Shown here: positions 9,168-18,257 of the stretch, piece after piece
How the letters are laid out: each line of letters opens with the position of its first letter
Position numbering within the stretch: the stretch's first letter is position 1
NCBI RefSeq assembly: GCF_006175985.1
Contig: NZ_SRSH01000002.1
Location: forward strand, 124,001 to 188,000
From: Methylotetracoccus oryzae
GTDB lineage: Bacteria > Pseudomonadota > Gammaproteobacteria > Methylococcales > Methylococcaceae
DNA: 64,000 nt
Direction: 5' to 3'
Made by a program: the position numbers and the translations under genes
Notes under the pieces: model-generated
The model's database searches: none
The model's input: only the letters and a program-made list of their open reading frames with translations
What the model was told of the DNA's origin: nothing

Positions 9168-9691
9168 ACGTCGTGGAGAGGCGAGACGCCACCGAGGATT
9201 TCGACGTGCCGACGCTGATCGATACGCTTGAAGCGAGCCTGCGGCGAGAGATCGAGCGGCGGGGGCTGTTGAACCCGGCGATGGTCGGTATCGAGACGGG
9301 CGGGGCCTGGATTGCGGCGGCCCTGCACGCGCGCCTGGGTTTGGCGGAGCCGCTCGGCCTGCTGAACATCTCCTTTTATCGCGACGATTTTTCGACGGTT
9401 GGAGTCCATCCGCGTGTGGGTCCGAGCCGCTTGCCGTTCAACGTTGAAGGCCGTGACATCCTGCTGATCGACGACGTGCTGTTTACCGGACGTACGATCC
9501 GCGCTGCGCTCAACGAGATTTTCGACTACGGCCGACCGGCGCGGGTGGTGCTGGGTGTTCTGGTGGAGCGCAGCGGGCGTCAGATTCCGATTCAGGCGGA
9601 CTGCATTGGCGGGCACGCCTCGGCCGGACAGAATCAACGGATAAAACTGGTCGGGCCCGAGCCGCTGCGGCTGGTTACTCAGATGGTGTGA
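9164..9691 (+). CDS. pyrR: PyrR: pyrimidine regulator/uracil phosphoribosyltransferase
   Basis: The 175-residue protein has the type I phosphoribosyltransferase PRPP loop LLIDDVLFTGRTIRAAL at about residues 101-117. It also has the PyrR-typical region GLLNISFYRDDFSTVG. In Gram-positives PyrR is an RNA attenuator. In Pseudomonas a gene in this same position influences pyrimidine gene expression, so a regulatory role here is inferred. It overlaps ruvX by 4 bp and is followed 6 bp later by pyrB. I see no pyr-type attenuator in the short leader. Confidence 0.93.
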   Translation: MNVVERRDATEDFDVPTLIDTLEASLRREIERRGLLNPAMVGIETGGAWIAAALHARLGLAEPLGLLNISFYRDDFSTVGVHPRVGPSRLPFNVEGRDILLIDDVLFTGRTIRAALNEIFDYGRPARVVLGVLVERSGRQIPIQADCIGGHASAGQNQRIKLVGPEPLRLVTQMV

Positions 9692-9697
9692 CGCCGC

Positions 9698-10696
9698 GTG
9701 AAGCACACTCAGATCGGATCCTTGCAACTCGACAGCGCCGGTCGCCTTCGCCATTTCCTGACCGTCGAAGGCCTGAACGCCGGCCTCCTGAACCGCATCA
9801 TGGACACCGCGGAGTCTTTTTGCAGTGTCACCGAACAGACAGTCAAGAAAGTGCCTCTGCTGCGCGGCAAGACCGTCGTCAATCTCTTCTTCGAGAACAG
9901 CACGCGCACCCGCACGACTTTCGAATTGGCGGCCAAGCGCCTTTCGGCCGATGTGCTGAACATCAATATCGCGACCTCCGCGACGGCCAAAGGCGAAAGC
10001 CTGCTGGACACGATTCGGAACATCGAGGCGATGCAGGTGGACATGTTCGTGGTCCGTCACGCCCACAGCGGAGCGGCCCACTTCATCGCACAACATGTCG
10101 CGCCGCACGTCAGCGTGATCAATGCCGGCGACGGCCGCCATGCGCACCCGACGCAGGCGATGCTGGATCTGTTCACGATTCGCCGCAGCGGGCGGGAGCT
10201 TCCCGCGCTGAAGGTCGCGATCGTCGGCGATATCCTGCATTCCCGGGTCGCGCGTTCGGAGATACATGCGCTGCGCCTGCTCGGCGTGCGTGACATCCGG
10301 GCGATCGCACCGCGGACGCTGCTGCCGATGCACGCCGAAGACCTGGGTGTCAGTCTTTGGACCGATCTCGATGCGGGTATCGAGGGTGTGGATGTGGTCG
10401 TCATGCTGCGGCTGCAGCGCGAACGGATGAGCGGGGCGTTCATCCCGAGCGAGCGGGAGTATTTCGCGCGTTTCGGGTTGACAGCGCGCCGGCTCGCCCT
10501 GGCCAGGCCTGACGCGATCGTCATGCATCCAGGGCCGATCAACCGGGGCGTCGAAATCGATTCCGAGGTCGCCGATGGACTTCAATCGGTGATTCTCAAG
10601 CAGGTTCACTACGGTATCCCGATCCGCATGGCCATCATGTCCCTGGCCATGCGCAGTGGCACCGATTTCGATCCCGGAGCAGAGCGTCGGGCATGA
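9698..10696 (+). CDS. pyrB: Aspartate carbamoyltransferase catalytic subunit
   Basis: Condenses carbamoyl phosphate with aspartate, the committed step of pyrimidine synthesis. The 332-residue product has the carbamoyl-phosphate loop [10 protein letters not shown], the HPTQAMLD motif and the aspartate-binding [13 protein letters not shown]. The start is a GTG at 9698, which yields the usual N-terminus. Its length matches the larger class A ATCases that pair with a dihydroorotase-like PyrC' rather than with PyrI. The neighbouring degenerate pyrC' supports that. It overlaps pyrC' by 4 bp. Confidence 0.96.
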   Translation: MKHTQIGSLQLDSAGRLRHFLTVEGLNAGLLNRIMDTAESFCSVTEQTVKKVPLLRGKTVVNLFFENSTRTRTTFELAAKRLSADVLNINIATSATAKGESLLDTIRNIEAMQVDMFVVRHAHSGAAHFIAQHVAPHVSVINAGDGRHAHPTQAMLDLFTIRRSGRELPALKVAIVGDILHSRVARSEIHALRLLGVRDIRAIAPRTLLPMHAEDLGVSLWTDLDAGIEGVDVVVMLRLQRERMSGAFIPSEREYFARFGLTARRLALARPDAIVMHPGPINRGVEIDSEVADGLQSVILKQVHYGIPIRMAIMSLAMRSGTDFDPGAERRA

Positions 10697-11976
10697 TCGC
10701 CGAGCGAATATTGATCAGCGGCGGGCGGGTCATCGACCCGGAGAGTGGCATCGACTGCGTTGGGCCGGTGTGCAGCGCCGACGGGGTGATCCTGGCGGTA
10801 GGCCATCAGCCCGCGGATTTCCAGCCCGACCGTGAGTTGCAGGTGCCGGGGCAGGTGGTCTGCCCGGGCTTCATCGACTTGTCCGCACGGTTAAGGGAAC
10901 CCGGGCAGGCACACAAGGGCACCATCGCCAGCGAGGGGGCGGCGGCGCTCGCCGCGGGTTTCACGACGGTTTGCACGCCGCCGGACACGGTGCCGGTGAT
11001 CGATTCCCCTGCTGTCGTCAAGCTGATCCTGGAGCGTGCGCAGCAGGCCGGCCGCATCCGCGTGTTGCCGATCGGCGCCCTGACCCGGGGGCTCAACGGA
11101 CGCGATCTCAGCGAACTCGGCGCCTTGCAGTCGGCCGGATGCCGGGCTGTCGGCAATGCCGGGGTGCCGCTCGCGAACAATCTGGTTCTACGCCGCGCAT
11201 TCGAGTACGCCGCCGGTTACGATCTGCTGGTGTGCCTGCGGCCGCAGGATACGGCATTGCGCGACGGCGGTTGCGTTCACGAGGGTGCCGTCGCCATGCG
11301 GCTGGGTCTGCCCGGAATCCCGGAAGCGGCCGAGACGATTGCGGTGGCGGAAGCCCTGGTACTGGCCGAGCTCACCGGGGTCCGTTTGCACTTCGGTCAG
11401 ATCAGCGGCGCCCGCGCCATTCGCTCGATTACCAGTGCGCAGCAGCGCGGTCTGCCGGTGACGGCGGATACGGCACTGCACCAGCTGCATCTGACCGAGC
11501 GGCACGTCGACGGCTTCAACGCGCTGTGCCATGTCGATCCGCCCCTCCGGACCGAAGCGGATCGGGCTGCGCTGCGGGCCGCTGTCGCAGCCGGTACTCT
11601 TGCGGCGCTGTGCTCGGATCACCAGCCGCACGACCCGGATGCCAAACTGCAGGTTTTCCCGGAGACCGAGCCCGGCATGTCGACGCTCGAATGCATGCTG
11701 CCTCTAGGCCTTCGTCTGGTCGCCGACGGTGTCTTGTCGCTACAGGAATTGATCGCCCGGCTGACCGTGGGTCCGGCTCGCATCCTCGGGCTCGCATCCG
11801 GGCGCCTGGCCATCGGAGCCCCAGCCGACATCTGCATCTTCGACCCCCAACGTTGCTGGATAGTCGACGAGACCACTTGGCGGAGCGCAGGGCGCAATAC
11901 CCCGTTCTGGGGTGAGGACATGGTGGGCCGAGTCACGACCATGGTGATCGGTGGCTGCGTCGTTGAGCTGATTTAG
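10693..11976 (+). CDS. pyrC: Inactive dihydroorotase-like subunit PyrC'
   Basis: A 427-residue class I dihydroorotase homologue directly after pyrB. The fold-specific segments are present ([30 protein letters not shown]), but most metal ligands are not. The HxH pair is S64/R66. The FSDDG motif is VGNAG (153-157). The His of HAED is R183. The His of HICHVST is Q236. Only the late Asp (D309) remains. Pseudomonas has the same kind of non-catalytic PyrC', which holds the ATCase dodecamer together, so a structural role is inferred. The true dihydroorotase must be encoded elsewhere. Confidence 0.92.
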   Translation: MIAERILISGGRVIDPESGIDCVGPVCSADGVILAVGHQPADFQPDRELQVPGQVVCPGFIDLSARLREPGQAHKGTIASEGAAALAAGFTTVCTPPDTVPVIDSPAVVKLILERAQQAGRIRVLPIGALTRGLNGRDLSELGALQSAGCRAVGNAGVPLANNLVLRRAFEYAAGYDLLVCLRPQDTALRDGGCVHEGAVAMRLGLPGIPEAAETIAVAEALVLAELTGVRLHFGQISGARAIRSITSAQQRGLPVTADTALHQLHLTERHVDGFNALCHVDPPLRTEADRAALRAAVAAGTLAALCSDHQPHDPDAKLQVFPETEPGMSTLECMLPLGLRLVADGVLSLQELIARLTVGPARILGLASGRLAIGAPADICIFDPQRCWIVDETTWRSAGRNTPFWGEDMVGRVTTMVIGGCVVELI

Positions 11977-12147
11977 CTTAAGCGAGTTTTGCCCTTTCGG
12001 GTGCCTGTAACCGTCCCAGGGATGCACTGACTCGAGCCTGTCGGCCGGATTTCGACGGCGCGGCAGCGTGGCGATGGCCCATTGTGCGATGCTCACGGCG
12101 CTAACCGGGTCCGAAGGGCCTGCACCTGCCCGCACGGTCATTGTCAA

Positions 12148-12177
12148 GACGCCGCGAGCTGGCCCAGGTGCGGCGTC
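12148..12177 (-). terminator. Hairpin at the end of the stress-protein gene
   Basis: Perfect 8-bp inverted repeat GACGCCGC / GCGGCGTC with a 14-base loop. It ends 1 bp beyond the stop of the minus-strand gene at 12179, inside the 202-bp gap convergent with pyrC'. No T-run is present. Confidence 0.4.
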
Positions 12178-12178
12178 C

Positions 12179-12988
12179 TCAGACCAGCATCAACGGCCAG
12201 TCCGCACTGTCGGTCGTCGCCTCGATCAGCGACCGCTCGGTGCGCGGAAGAACCAGCATGCGACAACCGCTTTGCCGCAAACGGCGTAGCAGGGCGAACG
12301 GCTCGAAAGGCTGGATCTCGATGATCCGAGTGGGGGCAGGCTGCGGCACTTGCCCTGAAGCCAGGCTGCGCTGCAGTTCCTGGGTCAGTTCAGGCGGCGA
12401 GCGGGGCACCGCCACGCACAGGGGCCGCTTTTCACAGGCAGCCACCTCTGCGGCCACCGCCACCGCTGACAGGCTCGCCGCGGTGCCGTCGAAGACCGAC
12501 CACACGGCTTCCCCCTGCATGGCGGGGGCGCTGGTGCCCGATCTCCTGGTTACCGACAGGCGTGCTCCGGCCCGATCCGGAGCAGGGCGGTCGCGACGAC
12601 GACCGATCACCAGCACATCGATGTCGCTAACACAGGCCAGGGCCGTGGGAACGAGGTGCCCCCGGAGCGTTCGGACGCTGCCGCGAACCTTCAGTTGCTC
12701 GGCCAGCCGTCCTAGTTCCTGCCGAATCTGAGACAGGCCAATGCGCTGTGCGCGGGAGACCCGGAGCGGGTCGAAAGCACGTTCGGTACCGAACAGGCGG
12801 TCGACCTCCCGAGTGAAGGGCAGTTCGGCGCTGTTGAGCAGGTTCAGTTCCTCGACGAACACGGCGTCGATCTCGGCTCCGCGGCGCGCCGCCAGGACGG
12901 CTGCCAGTTCGAGTGAGTCGAGATCGCGCCGGCAGACATCGAACGCGACGACGATTCGCAGGCGGGAGGCAGGAGGCTTACTGTTCAT
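12179..12988 (-). CDS. Universal-stress-like protein
   Basis: The 269-residue product starts MNSKPPASRLRIVVAFDV, a UspA-like first strand. It continues with a helix rich in Ala/Leu, the ELNLLNSAELPFTREV segment seen in some UspA relatives, and VLVIGRRRD, which occupies the usual fourth-strand position. A second, weaker alpha/beta half covers about 160-269. The GxxGxxxxxxxxxG nucleotide loop is not intact, so ATP binding is doubtful. The ATG overlaps the stop of the Lon-like gene by 11 bp, so the two are translationally coupled. Function is inferred only from the fold and the neighbour. Confidence 0.72.
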   Translation of the reverse strand: MNSKPPASRLRIVVAFDVCRRDLDSLELAAVLAARRGAEIDAVFVEELNLLNSAELPFTREVDRLFGTERAFDPLRVSRAQRIGLSQIRQELGRLAEQLKVRGSVRTLRGHLVPTALACVSDIDVLVIGRRRDRPAPDRAGARLSVTRRSGTSAPAMQGEAVWSVFDGTAASLSAVAVAAEVAACEKRPLCVAVPRSPPELTQELQRSLASGQVPQPAPTRIIEIQPFEPFALLRRLRQSGCRMLVLPRTERSLIEATTDSADWPLMLV

Positions 12989-15407
12989 TCGAATCGGTCT
13001 TGTCCGCCTGCATCCAGCGGCGTTGAATACGCGCGAATTCAAGCAGTTTGGCTTCGATACGGCCATTGAGGCTGTCGTCGGGAAAGTTCCCGGACGCATC
13101 GCGCTCCCCTACGGAAACGCCCAGCAGCAGTTCCAGCGCCTCGTCGAGTGAATCGACCGCATACACGTGAAAATTGCCCACGCGCACGGCGGCGACCACA
13201 TCGGCGCGGAGCATCAGATTCTTGACGTTGGCGCGGGGGATGATGACGCCTTGGTCGCCGGTAAGGCCTCGGGCATGGCAGATATCGAAAAACCCTTCGA
13301 TCTTCTCGTTCGCACCGCCGATCGGCTGCACTCGTCCGTGCTGGTTGATCGAACCCGTCACGGCGAGATTCTGCCGGATCGGCAACTCGGCGAGCGACGA
13401 AAGGATTACGCACAATTCGGCAAGCGATGCGCTGTCGCCGTCGACCTTGCCGTATGACTGTTCAAAGACCAGGCTGGCCGAGACCGAAAACGCCTGCGCC
13501 CGGGCGAACCGCGCGGCTAGCAGATTCGACACGATCATCACGCCTTTGCTATGTATCGCGCCGCCGAGCTCCGTTTCGCGTTCGATGTCGATGACTTTGC
13601 CGCTGCCGGGCCGGGTCGTCGCGGTGATGCGCGAAGGCAGGCCGAAGGCAAAGTCGCCGAGGCTGATCACCGACAGGCCGTTGATCTGGCCCACGGCCGC
13701 GCCGCTGGTGTCGATCAGCACGGTACCGCGCCGGATCGCTTCGTAAAGCCGCTGTCGGATCCGGTCCGAGCGCCCGGTCTGCTCGTCGATCGCGGTCTGG
13801 ATATCCTCTCGCGTGATCACGTTGCGTCGGGCTTCGGACGCCCAGAAGTCGGCCTCTTTTAGCAGATCGCCAAGGCGCTGCAGGTGCGTGTTGAGCTTTT
13901 CGGCATCCTCCGCCCAGCGGGCGGATTCGTCGATCACGCGGATCACCCCGTCGCGGTCGAGCGGGTGCAGTCCTTCACGACGCGACAGGCTCGCGATCAG
14001 GCGGGCGTACATCGCGGTGCTGTCGGGTGTCCGGTCGATGGTCTCCTCGAAATCGGCTGAGACCTTGAACAGGCTCCGAAACTCCGGATCGTAGACGTTT
14101 AGCAGGTAGTACAACAGGCGGTCGCCGATCAGCACGACCTTCGTGCGTAGCGGGATCGGTTCTGGTTCGAGCGTGCCGGTACTCATCAGGCCCAGGGTTC
14201 GCTCGAGGGCCTCGACCCGAATTTCGCCGGCCTGCAGGGTCCGCTTCAGGGTTTCCCAGGCGTAGGGCTGCAGCAGCAATTTTCGGGCGTCCAGCAGCAG
14301 ATAGCCGCCGTTCGCGCGATGCAGGGCGCCGCCCTTGATCATCGTGAAGTCGGTCAGCAGCGCGCCCATCAGGGCCTGATACTCGACGCGGCCGACCAGA
14401 TTGCTGTGGGTCGGCAGGTCCTCGAATACGACCGGCGCAGCAGCGGCGTCATCATGGGCCACGATCAGGTTTACCTGATAGCGCTGCCCGGGACTTTGCC
14501 GCGCACTCTGGCCGAAGAGGCCGCCGCCGCTACCCTCCGGCTTCGGGAAAAACTCATCGGCGTGATCGACGATGTCCTGCCGGGCTGCGTCGATGAACTG
14601 TTTGACCCCGTCCATATGGCCGTAGCGTTCGGCGAGGTCGCTGATCAGGTGATTGACCGCGAAGGTGGCAATCTCGCGGTTCAGGTTCTTCAGCTTCTCT
14701 TTGGCTTCCTTGCGCCAAGGCTGGAACTGGCGGAGCAGTTTCTGCAGCGCCTGATGAAGCTGTTCGATGGTCTCACGGATGTGCTGCTGGTCGGTCTCGG
14801 CGAGCGCATGGTATTGATCGGGGCTCAGGACCTCGTTCTCCGGATTGATCGGGGCAAAGGCGAACCCGGTTGGTGTTTCGATCAGGGCTACGTGTTGCCG
14901 CTTCGCTTCGCGGCGCAGTTCGTTGAGGGCGTTTGTCTCACGTTCCTTGGCCTCTTCTTCGATTTCCTCGGTTCGTGTCCGGTATTCCTCCCCTTCGAAT
15001 GCCGCCGGGATCGAGATGCTGAGTTCCTCGATCACGTGGGTCATATCCGTGGCAAAGCGCCGCCCGACGCCGGCCGGCAGGCTCAGTACCTTGGGTTTGG
15101 AGGGGTCTGTGAAGTTGTTTACGTAACACCAGTCCTCCGGCTTTGGTTGATGTTCCGCCTCGCGTGTGACGATTTCGCGCACTGCGGTCATCTTGCCGGT
15201 GCCGGTGGGCCCCAGCGCAAATACGTTGAAGCCCTTGCGCGGGATCGAGACGCCGAAGCGGATGGCATTGAGGGCGCGTTCCTGGCCGACGACCACTCCG
15301 ATATCGGCCAGTTCATCGGTCGTCGCGAACGCCAGTTGCGAGGGATCGCAGGAGTTGAACAGCTGGTCCGCGGACAGGGGGCCGGGACCGAGGGTGGGGA
15401 TCGTCAC
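12978..15407 (-). CDS. Lon-like AAA+ serine protease (AAA_32/LonB type)
   Basis: The 809-residue protein has a Walker A GPTGTGKM at 66-73, a long helical middle part, a second AAA half with GGYLLLDARKLL, and a C-terminal Lon proteolytic domain. The Ser/Lys dyad is S659 (GDSAS) and K702 (ANEKIEG), 43 residues apart as in classical Lon. The N-terminal Lon substrate domain is absent, so it belongs to the E. coli YcbZ/LonH-like group. It is divergent from rdgC and overlaps the downstream stress-like gene. Substrates are unknown. Confidence 0.9.
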   Translation of the reverse strand: MTIPTLGPGPLSADQLFNSCDPSQLAFATTDELADIGVVVGQERALNAIRFGVSIPRKGFNVFALGPTGTGKMTAVREIVTREAEHQPKPEDWCYVNNFTDPSKPKVLSLPAGVGRRFATDMTHVIEELSISIPAAFEGEEYRTRTEEIEEEAKERETNALNELRREAKRQHVALIETPTGFAFAPINPENEVLSPDQYHALAETDQQHIRETIEQLHQALQKLLRQFQPWRKEAKEKLKNLNREIATFAVNHLISDLAERYGHMDGVKQFIDAARQDIVDHADEFFPKPEGSGGGLFGQSARQSPGQRYQVNLIVAHDDAAAAPVVFEDLPTHSNLVGRVEYQALMGALLTDFTMIKGGALHRANGGYLLLDARKLLLQPYAWETLKRTLQAGEIRVEALERTLGLMSTGTLEPEPIPLRTKVVLIGDRLLYYLLNVYDPEFRSLFKVSADFEETIDRTPDSTAMYARLIASLSRREGLHPLDRDGVIRVIDESARWAEDAEKLNTHLQRLGDLLKEADFWASEARRNVITREDIQTAIDEQTGRSDRIRQRLYEAIRRGTVLIDTSGAAVGQINGLSVISLGDFAFGLPSRITATTRPGSGKVIDIERETELGGAIHSKGVMIVSNLLAARFARAQAFSVSASLVFEQSYGKVDGDSASLAELCVILSSLAELPIRQNLAVTGSINQHGRVQPIGGANEKIEGFFDICHARGLTGDQGVIIPRANVKNLMLRADVVAAVRVGNFHVYAVDSLDEALELLLGVSVGERDASGNFPDDSLNGRIEAKLLEFARIQRRWMQADKTDSNEQ

Positions 15408-15579
15408 AAGACACTCCCGAGTTGCTCTGGTCTGGTAGACGCATCATCGGATACTCGGCTGTGTCTTGGCAACTGGGGGCGCTGGCCTGGGGTCGCCGGC
15501 TGGAAGAACGCTCGCTGTCGGTGACAACCCAGTCCCGATTGGCGATACTAAGCGGCTTTTTGCGGGTCACTTGCTCGAT

Positions 15580-16494
15580 ATGTGGTTCAAGAACTTAGCC
15601 CTGTTTCGCTTTACCACCCCGTTCACCATGCCGGCCGAGGAACTCGAGGCACATCTGGCAGAACGGCGTTTTCGCCCTTGCGGCCGCACGGATCAGATGA
15701 GTGCCGGTTGGGTGCCGCCCACCAGCCAGGCCGATGCCTCGCTGGCACACGTGATCGGTCCGTTCATGATGGTGACGTTGAAGCAGGAAGAGAAGATCCT
15801 GCCCTCGGCCGTTGTCAATGAGCAGGTGGCGGAGCGGGTCGCGGAGATCGAGGTTCGGGAGGGGCGAAAGCCGGGCAAGCGGGAACGGTCGGAACTGCGC
15901 GACCATGTGGTCATGGAACTGATGCCCCGCGCGTTCAGTCATTCCCGTCGTACCCATGCCTATATCGATTCCGAGCGCGGCTGGCTGGTTGTGGACAGCG
16001 CGAGCGGTCGGCGGACCGATGATCTGACCAGCTTGCTGCGCTCGACGATCGGGGAATTGCCGATCGCCTTTCCGGCCACTGAGGAACAGCCGTCAGTCGT
16101 CATGACGCGCTGGCTCGCGGATGGCGAGGCGCCGGCTGACATCACCATCGAACAGGAATGTGAGCTACGTGCTACCGATGAGGAGGGTGGCATCGTGCGT
16201 TGCCGGCGTCAGGACCTCGCGGTGCCGGAAATCCAGCAGCACCTGGCTGCGGGGAAGCAGGCCATGCGTCTGGCCCTGCGTTGGCAAGACCGGTTGAGCT
16301 TCACGCTGGACGATCGGTTGGTCGTGCGCCGCCTGCGGTTTCTCGAGACCGTTCAGGAGCGCGCCGGCGAGATCGAAACCGATGATGCGGCACAGCGCTT
16401 CGATGCCGATTTCGCGATCATGAGCCTGGAATTGGCGGAGTTTCTTCCGCGTTTGCTCGAACTTTTCGGCGGTGAACGCCGTCAGAGCGTATAA
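15580..16494 (+). CDS. rdgC: Recombination-associated protein RdgC
   Basis: Ring-shaped DNA-binding protein that restrains RecA filament activity, located on the nucleoid. The 304-residue product from ATG 15580 begins MWFKNLALFRF and contains DQMSAGWVPP and ILPSAVVNEQV, all characteristic of RdgC. An earlier in-frame start at 15466 adds 38 residues not found in the family, so I rejected it. It is divergent from the Lon-like gene and lies 40 bp upstream of the L,D-transpeptidase. Confidence 0.95.
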   Translation: MWFKNLALFRFTTPFTMPAEELEAHLAERRFRPCGRTDQMSAGWVPPTSQADASLAHVIGPFMMVTLKQEEKILPSAVVNEQVAERVAEIEVREGRKPGKRERSELRDHVVMELMPRAFSHSRRTHAYIDSERGWLVVDSASGRRTDDLTSLLRSTIGELPIAFPATEEQPSVVMTRWLADGEAPADITIEQECELRATDEEGGIVRCRRQDLAVPEIQQHLAAGKQAMRLALRWQDRLSFTLDDRLVVRRLRFLETVQERAGEIETDDAAQRFDADFAIMSLELAEFLPRLLELFGGERRQSV

Positions 16495-16495
16495 T
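16490..16495 (+). promoter_or_regulatory. Possible -10 box for the L,D-transpeptidase gene
   Basis: Perfect TATAAT overlapping the rdgC stop codon, 39 bases before the ATG at 16535. No good -35 element lies 16-18 bases upstream, so this is only a candidate. Confidence 0.3.
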
Positions 16496-16534
16496 GATGA
16501 TTTTTCAGGCTATTAAGGTTGGTGCCACAACACG

Positions 16535-17857
16535 ATGACCAAGTCCCTACTCCAGATCTTGAAGTGGATTACTATTTCCTTCAATGTCTTAGCGCCAATC
16601 GCCGGAAACGCCGAAGTTTATCGGCTCCCGGCTGCCGGCGACGATTTGATCGGCCGTATCAAGTACGCAACGGCCGGCGACGAAGATACGCTGATCGACA
16701 TTGCGCGGGAAAACAGCCTGGGCCAGGAAGAAATCGTCATGGCCAACCCGACGGTGGATCGCTGGCTGCCGAAAGGTGGCACGAAGGTATTGATTCCCCG
16801 GCAATTCATTCTGCCGGATGCCCCTCGCAGCGGGATCGTGCTGAACATCCCGGAAATGCGGCTGTACTACTATCCCGGCGGTTCGGCGCCGGCCGTCACC
16901 AAGCCCAAGCCGGCAGCGCCCAAGGCGCAGCCTGTGGCAGCCAGCGGCGGAAGGTATCAGACCCACATTGCGCGCAAGGGTGAATCCAGCCGCGCGGTCG
17001 CGAAATCGGAGCCGGCTGCCGAGCCGGTCGAGGCGGTTGCAGTCAGCAGCGCGCCGTCGCGCGACGTGATCACCTATCCGGTCAGCATCGGACGCATGGA
17101 TTGGCGCACGCCACTGGGCGCGACTCAGGTCATCCAGAAGGTCAAGGATCCGTCGTGGCATCCGCCCGAATCAATCAAGAAGGAGCATGCGAAGGACGGT
17201 GACATGCTGCCCGACGTCGTACCGCCCGGTCCCAATAACCCGCTCGGGCAGTTCGCGATGAAACTCGGCGTTGCCGGTTACCTTATTCACGGTACCGACG
17301 TCGACAAGGCTTACGGGATTGGCATGCGAGTGACCCACGGCTGCATTCGCATGTACCCGGAAGATATCGCGAAGCTGTTCCCTCTGGTCAATGTCGGAAC
17401 CCCGGTGCGACTGGTGAATCAGCCCGTGAAACTCGGCTGGATCGGCGACGATTTGTACATGGAGGTGCACCAACCGCTGGACGAGGATCGGATGAGCTAC
17501 GGCGAACTTCGTGATCTGGCGATGGGGCTGATCGACAAGAAGACCGCAAGTCGGCCGGTATCGATCAACAGTGCAGCGCTGAAGAAGGAACTGGAACATC
17601 CGACGGGCGTGCCGGTGCTGATCTCCGGAATCGCTTCCGTATCGGATGCGCCCGAACGCGCCACTCCGTCGGCACTCGAGGCCTCGTCCCCCCGTTCGAA
17701 CCCATCCGCGTATGCGGCGCCGGTGGAGTCTGCTCCGGTATCATCGAGTGAATCGTACCCCGCGGAGGAATCCCTGGCGAGCCCACCTGAGCCCGCCTAC
17801 GTGCCGACGGCCCCGGAGCCGGACGATTCCGAGGAGGCGGATGACGCCGGTATCTGA
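16535..17857 (+). CDS. L,D-transpeptidase (LysM + YkuD), interrupted domain
   Basis: Periplasmic enzyme that forms 3-3 peptidoglycan cross-links or attaches Braun-type lipoprotein. The 440-residue product has a signal peptide (cleavage near GNA-E, residue 26) and a LysM-like module at about 37-95. The YkuD catalytic domain carries H252, H268 and nucleophile C270 in THGCIRMY. The YkuD domain is split. Strand GIVLNIPEMRLYYYP ends at residue 114, and the expected next strand TYPVSIGR resumes at 180 after about 60 Ala/Pro/Lys-rich residues. The C-terminal tail (360-440) is Pro/Ser-rich. Related to ErfK/YbiS. Confidence 0.91.
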   Translation: MTKSLLQILKWITISFNVLAPIAGNAEVYRLPAAGDDLIGRIKYATAGDEDTLIDIARENSLGQEEIVMANPTVDRWLPKGGTKVLIPRQFILPDAPRSGIVLNIPEMRLYYYPGGSAPAVTKPKPAAPKAQPVAASGGRYQTHIARKGESSRAVAKSEPAAEPVEAVAVSSAPSRDVITYPVSIGRMDWRTPLGATQVIQKVKDPSWHPPESIKKEHAKDGDMLPDVVPPGPNNPLGQFAMKLGVAGYLIHGTDVDKAYGIGMRVTHGCIRMYPEDIAKLFPLVNVGTPVRLVNQPVKLGWIGDDLYMEVHQPLDEDRMSYGELRDLAMGLIDKKTASRPVSINSAALKKELEHPTGVPVLISGIASVSDAPERATPSALEASSPRSNPSAYAAPVESAPVSSSESYPAEESLASPPEPAYVPTAPEPDDSEEADDAGI

Positions 17858-17861
17858 CCCG

Positions 17862-17875
17862 GGAGCCTTTGCTCC
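17862..17875 (+). terminator. Short hairpin after the L,D-transpeptidase gene
   Basis: GGAGC-CTTT-GCTCC stem-loop 4 bp after the stop codon, followed by a moderately T-rich stretch (TTGCTTTAGGGTTT). A weak factor-independent terminator is possible. Confidence 0.4.
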
Positions 17876-17981
17876 AGGGTTGCTTTAGGGTTTAGCGGGG
17901 CGGAGCGGTCGGCGGATTGTCGGCTGCTGCCCCGGACCGACACTCTGATGCGCCGGAGCGTTTGTCCTTCTGCCGCCCGTG

Positions 17982-18257
17982 CTAAGGCTCTTTGGGCGGA
18001 ACGTAACCCTCCGGCATGGCGGTGCCACTGCCGAACAAGTACTTGTCGCGTTCCTGGGCGAGGAACGATTTGGCCTGTGCTTCGAAGGGTGTCAAGCGAT
18101 GTTCATTGATGAGCATCGTCTGCAGACGCAGCCAATCCTGCCAGGCCTGTTTCGAGACATTTTCGAAGATCCGCTGCCCGACAGCGCCGGGAAACGGTGG
18201 TTGCTCCAGTCCTTCCGTTTCGATACCCAATTTCGCGCACTTGACCATTCTGTTCAT
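17982..18257 (-). CDS. yggX: Fe(2+)-trafficking protein YggX
   Basis: Small cytoplasmic protein that protects Fe-S clusters from oxidative damage. The 91-residue form from ATG 18257 starts MNRMVKCAKLG, keeping the single conserved Cys at residue 7. It contains the family segments PPFPGAVGQRIFENVS and WLRLQTMLINEHRL. The ATG overlaps the mutY stop (ATGA). The mutY-yggX pair is the same as in E. coli and makes sense because MutY needs a 4Fe-4S cluster. The tail is a few residues longer than in E. coli. Confidence 0.95.
   Translation of the reverse strand: MNRMVKCAKLGIETEGLEQPPFPGAVGQRIFENVSKQAWQDWLRLQTMLINEHRLTPFEAQAKSFLAQERDKYLFGSGTAMPEGYVPPKEP

Noticed and set aside
9080-10609. Long minus-strand ORF of 509 codons
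   Set aside because: It lies entirely antisense to pyrR and pyrB, which are clearly coding. Its product is Arg/His/Gln-rich without any recognisable motif, typical of a GC-rich shadow frame.
14319-15524. Plus-strand ORF of 401 codons
   Set aside because: Antisense to the Lon-like protease; shadow of conserved coding sequence.
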